Source: Tatumella terrea (GTDB lineage: Bacteria > Pseudomonadota > Gammaproteobacteria > Enterobacterales > Enterobacteriaceae). Taken from it: 64,000 bases of DNA. Numbering within the stretch: the first letter of the stretch is position 1; every line of letters starts with the position of its first letter. Below the pieces are notes generated by a model that saw only the letters and a list, made by a program, of their open reading frames with translations, ran no database searches and was not told where the DNA came from. This document shows, piece after piece, positions 60,419 to 64,000 of the stretch. The position numbers were made by a program, and so were the translations under genes. Location: contig NZ_BAAAFX010000002.1 in assembly GCF_039523755.1 (NCBI RefSeq), forward strand, positions 62,001-126,000, in the 5' to 3' direction.

Positions 60419-61480
60419 TTATTTGAACGTAATATTGACGGTGGCAGTGGTACTGAAGGTGCCTACCGTTGGCGTATTGGTAAGCCATTTCAGATATGCG
60501 TTGTAACCCACCGGGATGGTTGTCGTAGAGCTGCTGGTAATGGCGGTGGTGGTAAAGGGATTCACCTGACCAAAGACAATCGGTGTACTGGTATTACTCT
60601 GAGTCGTCAGATAAATGCCGATGCCGGGTTTGGTGGACGGGATAAGCAGTGTGGAATCACTGGTACTCACATCATTACTGCTGAAACTGGCCACCAGCTG
60701 CTGACCGACACAGCCACCGCCAGCGACATTCGCGGTAACCGTAAAGGGTATGGTTTTGGCTATTTTTCCGACCGCAGAGGTTTCACGCATTACACTACCG
60801 AAATTAATATTCGACGGCGAAATGGTGACGGTCGGAGTACACTGTATTACATTGATATTATTGAAGTTGGTCAGGTTGGCGACATAGTTACTGTTGGGGG
60901 TGCTGTTAATGCCTAACTCACCATCCACCTGGAAAACTCTGGCCGTACCGATATCAGTAAAGCTGGTCGGCGGGGCAACCCCGGTCGCTTTCAGATAAAT
61001 AGAGAAGGTAAAACTGATGGTCAGCGGTCTGGCTTGCCCGTAACGACTGTAATACTGAGAATCAGCCACCGTTCCCCGCCCGACATCCAGTGCTTTGGAG
61101 GCGACCGCGGTATTGATCGAATCATAATCTTTACCGTTAATTGTCACCCCGACACTCAGGGATGAGTTTACTTTACTCAGGTCGCCCTGAGGGTTCCAGT
61201 AGAGCCAGGCATCTTCCCCCTGGGGGTGGCTTTGCATATCCCAGCAGGTAAAAGTGGCGGTATAGGTGGAGGAACGCCACAGTACTCTGCCAGCGGTGAA
61301 GTCGGATTTAGCGAACGAGACCGAACCAATGGGAAAGTTTTGTGAAATAGAGCCGGTCGGTGAAGGCGTTCCGGCATTACTGCCCTGACGGCAGGAAAGC
61401 GCGTAGCTTTGCTGGCTGACGAAGATCGCGCAGAGCACCAGCAGAGAGCCCAATAGTTTTTTTAGGGTGTGCAATGTCAT
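60419..61480 (-). CDS. Fimbrial tip adhesin
   Basis: A 353-residue exported two-domain protein downstream of an usher. Signal peptide residues 1-27 (LGSLLVLCAIFVSQQSYA), then an N-terminal putative receptor-binding domain (residues 28-215, three Cys at 30, 79 and near 214), then a pilin-like C-terminal domain (about 215-353: CTPTVTISPSNINFGSV, GGGCVGQQLVASF, and ending TATVNITFK). The last strand with alternating hydrophobics is the donor strand acceptor typical of subunits. The ATG has a strong GAGGAG. The receptor is unknown. Confidence 0.85.
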   Translation of the reverse strand: MTLHTLKKLLGSLLVLCAIFVSQQSYALSCRQGSNAGTPSPTGSISQNFPIGSVSFAKSDFTAGRVLWRSSTYTATFTCWDMQSHPQGEDAWLYWNPQGDLSKVNSSLSVGVTINGKDYDSINTAVASKALDVGRGTVADSQYYSRYGQARPLTISFTFSIYLKATGVAPPTSFTDIGTARVFQVDGELGINSTPNSNYVANLTNFNNINVIQCTPTVTISPSNINFGSVMRETSAVGKIAKTIPFTVTANVAGGGCVGQQLVASFSSNDVSTSDSTLLIPSTKPGIGIYLTTQSNTSTPIVFGQVNPFTTTAITSSSTTTIPVGYNAYLKWLTNTPTVGTFSTTATVNITFK

Positions 61481-61491
61481 TGCCTGGCTCC

Positions 61492-64000
61492 TCAGGGGCG
61501 TTGGCAGGTCAGTGTAATTTCCTGATATCCGATCGTTTTGGTCTGTTTAGCCAGATTATCGGGAATGAGTAATGAACATTTATCTGTCGGGCCTTCACCC
61601 CATTTGACGGTCAGTTTCTCTCCGGAGGCAACACCGGAAACAAAGAGATCACCATTCGTACCCACCGTACCACTATTGCGTCCCTGAGCGTTAAAGACTC
61701 CGGCACCAATCTGCGGATAGCTGTGATCCGGCAGGGAAGAGTGGATCAACAGGCTGTGGCCATAGAAGGTATTAAAGTTAACCCGTACAATGGCTTTCTG
61801 CGTCGGGACGGTCTGGATGATCGATTGCGGGATATCCAGTCCCGGGCGCATATCTTCGGTATTCAGTGCGATAGTATTGTATCTGTACGGCGTCACGTTA
61901 TTGATAATGGCGTAACCAAAACGGTCAATTTTAACGCCCGGCGCATTCAGAATGCCGACGCCTTCAGCGTTTTTCGCTTTGACAATAGCAAAGGTATCTC
62001 CCAGCGGTTGCGACAGCGTGACGCCGCCGGAGTGAACCACAACCCCGCCACTGGCACCCAATGAAGTCTGGGTATAATTGTTACTGTAGCTATAGCTACC
62101 GTTAAGATTACCCATACTGCCCTGATAACCCATGTTAGCGCCGCTGTTTTGTCCGCCGGATTCGGTATGTCCGGTGCTGACGCCGTAGCTCAGACGGTTA
62201 TCATCCAGCAAGGTTCCGGAAACGCCGGTGTTATAACTGTCACCCGATTTCTGATCATGGGCCAGCTGAGTGGTAGAGACAATCACGTTGTTATGGTTGT
62301 TCCAGACCAGCGGGATAGAAAGCGTCATGTTGACGCTGTTGTCCGAATAACCGTACTGGGATCGGGTCGATTGCCAGTAGACACCATAGCTGACACCCTT
62401 CCAGGAGTTTGAGTACCCCAATTGCACGGTGCGGGTTTTCTCGCTGGTGCCCCAGTAACGTTGCTGGTTAGCGTTGATGTAGACACTGCCATAACCTTTA
62501 AGGTTCTGGTTAATCGACAGTTCCATGCGCTCACGTTTGTTGGCATAGATGTTCGAGTAATAGGTAGCGTTGTTAGTCTGAGCCCAGCCGGGGGTACCGA
62601 TAGCCGTATCATTCGGGTCGATATAGTCGCTTTCGTACTGTCCGTCTCTCCAGTCGCGTCGTTCCTGCACGGCATCACTGAAATCATAATATCCGGAGGT
62701 CGAATACCGGTAACCGGCCAGCCTGAAATCGGTCCCCATGCTATCCAGTGATTTAGCATACAGAATACGATAGCTTTGACCTTGTTTAGTATCACCAGAG
62801 GCCAGATTGGTTTTGGCATAACTGCCATCCAGGGAGACGGCCCCCAGGTTTCCGAGGCCGGTTCCCATGCCCATCACGGCCGACTGATAGTTATCAGCGA
62901 CGATGACGCCACCGTAAGGGGTCAGGTTATGGCTGATCCCGCGGGCCACGGTGCCCTGAATAAATTGCGGCTGATATCCACTGATGCCATCGTGATAGCG
63001 ACCGGCGGTGACTTCATAATTCCACAGTCCGTCACGCAACATATTGGTGACAGACGAATAGGCCACGGTAAAGTTTTTCTGTGTCCCGTCGGCTTCCGTC
63101 ACGGTGACATACAACGTACCGCTGGTATTCGGGTAGAGATCATGGATTGCAAACGGGCCCGGTGGCACCGTTGTACTGTAGACCAGATAACCGTTCTGAC
63201 GGATAGTCACCCGCGCATTGGAGGAGGCCACCCCACGGACGACAGGCGCATAGTTACGCATACTGTCCGGAAGCATGTCATCAACACTACTGAGTTTTAC
63301 GCCGCGAAACTGGATGCTATCAAAAACACTGTTGCTGGTGGAGGACTGCCCTATCAGCAACCGGCTACGCATGGCGATAATATCGGTCTCTGCCCAGCTG
63401 GAGATATTATTCCAGTGGGAACCGCTGACATTATCGTGGGTATAGTTACCGTTCTGACGTAAACGCCAGCGTCCCAGGTTAATTCCGTTATTCAGCGACA
63501 AGAAACTGTACTCACTGTCTTCAGAGGAGTAGTTTCCATGATAATTATTTTTATCATAGTTCGCTGTGTAATTAATAAAACCGGCATTCACCCCCTGATC
63601 CCAGATACGGGTCGGGATGGTTCCTAACGGCACGGTTTTCAGATGGGTTTGCGGGACGGTCAGATCGATACGCTGTTGGGTAATATCCGGGTCAACCTTA
63701 CCGTCGGGGATATATTTCCTGAGGTCGACGCATTGCTGACCCGCCAGGGGGGCCGGCAGAATAATGCCATAGCCGTATAGCTGCTCAGTACTGAAACAGG
63801 GACGGACACCGTCCGGTGAACGAATAAAGGTCACCGGCAGGCTATCGACTTTCTGTGAATTAAGGTAAATATCAAACGGATAGGTGCCAGGCTGAATACT
63901 GTCACCGACCGATACCTCGCGTGCAGAATTGAGGTTAGCCGCACCATGAACAAATTGCATATTAAACTCTTCAGCGCTTGCGCCTGACACTGCCAGCAGA
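61492..64000 (-). CDS. Fimbrial outer membrane usher (FimD/PapC family), 5' end cut
   Basis: The visible 835 or so residues are almost a full usher: N-terminal periplasmic domain (EEFNMQFVHGAANLNSAREVS, FDIYLNSQKV), the plug and barrel (GLFAIHDLYP-like GPFAIHDLYPNTSGTLYVTV, PYGGVIVADNYQSAVMGMGT) and the C-terminal domains ending ITLTCQRP. The usher exports and assembles chaperone-bound pilins. The reading frame continues into a signal peptide (LLAVSGASA) beyond the right edge, so the true start is outside. Chaperone and major pilin genes are expected upstream, off the window. Confidence 0.96.
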   Translation of the reverse strand, partial: LLAVSGASAEEFNMQFVHGAANLNSAREVSVGDSIQPGTYPFDIYLNSQKVDSLPVTFIRSPDGVRPCFSTEQLYGYGIILPAPLAGQQCVDLRKYIPDGKVDPDITQQRIDLTVPQTHLKTVPLGTIPTRIWDQGVNAGFINYTANYDKNNYHGNYSSEDSEYSFLSLNNGINLGRWRLRQNGNYTHDNVSGSHWNNISSWAETDIIAMRSRLLIGQSSTSNSVFDSIQFRGVKLSSVDDMLPDSMRNYAPVVRGVASSNARVTIRQNGYLVYSTTVPPGPFAIHDLYPNTSGTLYVTVTEADGTQKNFTVAYSSVTNMLRDGLWNYEVTAGRYHDGISGYQPQFIQGTVARGISHNLTPYGGVIVADNYQSAVMGMGTGLGNLGAVSLDGSYAKTNLASGDTKQGQSYRILYAKSLDSMGTDFRLAGYRYSTSGYYDFSDAVQERRDWRDGQYESDYIDPNDTAIGTPGWAQTNNATYYSNIYANKRERMELSINQNLKGYGSVYINANQQRYWGTSEKTRTVQLGYSNSWKGVSYGVYWQSTRSQYGYSDNSVNMTLSIPLVWNNHNNVIVSTTQLAHDQKSGDSYNTGVSGTLLDDNRLSYGVSTGHTESGGQNSGANMGYQGSMGNLNGSYSYSNNYTQTSLGASGGVVVHSGGVTLSQPLGDTFAIVKAKNAEGVGILNAPGVKIDRFGYAIINNVTPYRYNTIALNTEDMRPGLDIPQSIIQTVPTQKAIVRVNFNTFYGHSLLIHSSLPDHSYPQIGAGVFNAQGRNSGTVGTNGDLFVSGVASGEKLTVKWGEGPTDKCSLLIPDNLAKQTKTIGYQEITLTCQRP

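Noticed and set aside
62776..63462. A 228-codon rightward frame inside the usher gene
   Set aside because: It is antisense to a clear FimD/PapC usher and shows no domain.

Overview
The window reads as chromosome of an enterobacterium (Enterobacterales). Several blocks have E. coli-like gene content: soxS/soxR with the canonical SoxR operator, then ghxP, yjcE, acs and gltP in the order of the E. coli 92-min region, plus murQ, yncE, sbmA, tsx and ycgR. A membrane PQQ glucose dehydrogenase together with a three-subunit FAD gluconate 2-dehydrogenase suggests an Erwiniaceae member, possibly Tatumella or Pantoea. That genus guess is inference; no rRNA or tRNA gene is present to anchor it.

Region 1 (1-20.1 kb) is most of a lateral, Flag-2 type flagellar locus. 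The end of the export ATPase lfiI and its partner lfiJ come first. The leftward lfgA-M-N set follows, then the rightward rod-hook-ring operon lfgBCDEFGHIJKL with lafW. The filament and motor block is lafA (flagellin), lafB (cap), lafC, lafD, lafE (hook length), lafF (FliL), lafS (sigma-28), lafT/lafU (stator) and a coupled NlpC/P60 peptidase. Two sigma-54 promoters drive lfgB and lafB. The lfgA/lfgB control region is symmetric and appears to hold two opposed sigma-54 promoters sharing one -12 element. The hook protein is unusually short and FlgJ has no muramidase domain.

Region 2 (20.3-26.7 kb) looks more AT-rich and is a self-contained sulfur-compound cluster. It holds a cytoplasmic-looking arylsulfotransferase-like propeller fused to a thioredoxin-like domain, an SsuB/TauB-type ATPase, a double-length permease, a divergent periplasmic binding protein and a LysR regulator.

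Region 3 (26.7-45.4 kb): gcd, a gene-poor stretch with a 110-bp tandem repeat, soxS/soxR, ghxP, yjcE, a LysR-cidA-cidB set, yfaZ, acs, gltP, murQ with a 41-bp repeat array running through its stop codon, Fur-box yncE, and an exported ParB-like protein.

Region 4 (45.6-58.3 kb): sbmA, the gluconate 2-dehydrogenase operon behind a GntR-like palindrome, an MFS carrier, tsx with a CRP-like site, OsmC, a LysR regulator, an MdtG-like MFS pump and a POT peptide transporter. Gcd and gluconate dehydrogenase together would oxidise glucose to gluconate and 2-ketogluconate in the periplasm.

Region 5 (58.7-64 kb): a stand-alone EAL protein with its catalytic residues, followed by the PilZ flagellar brake YcgR, then a leftward chaperone-usher fimbrial cluster (tip adhesin and usher) cut by the window end.
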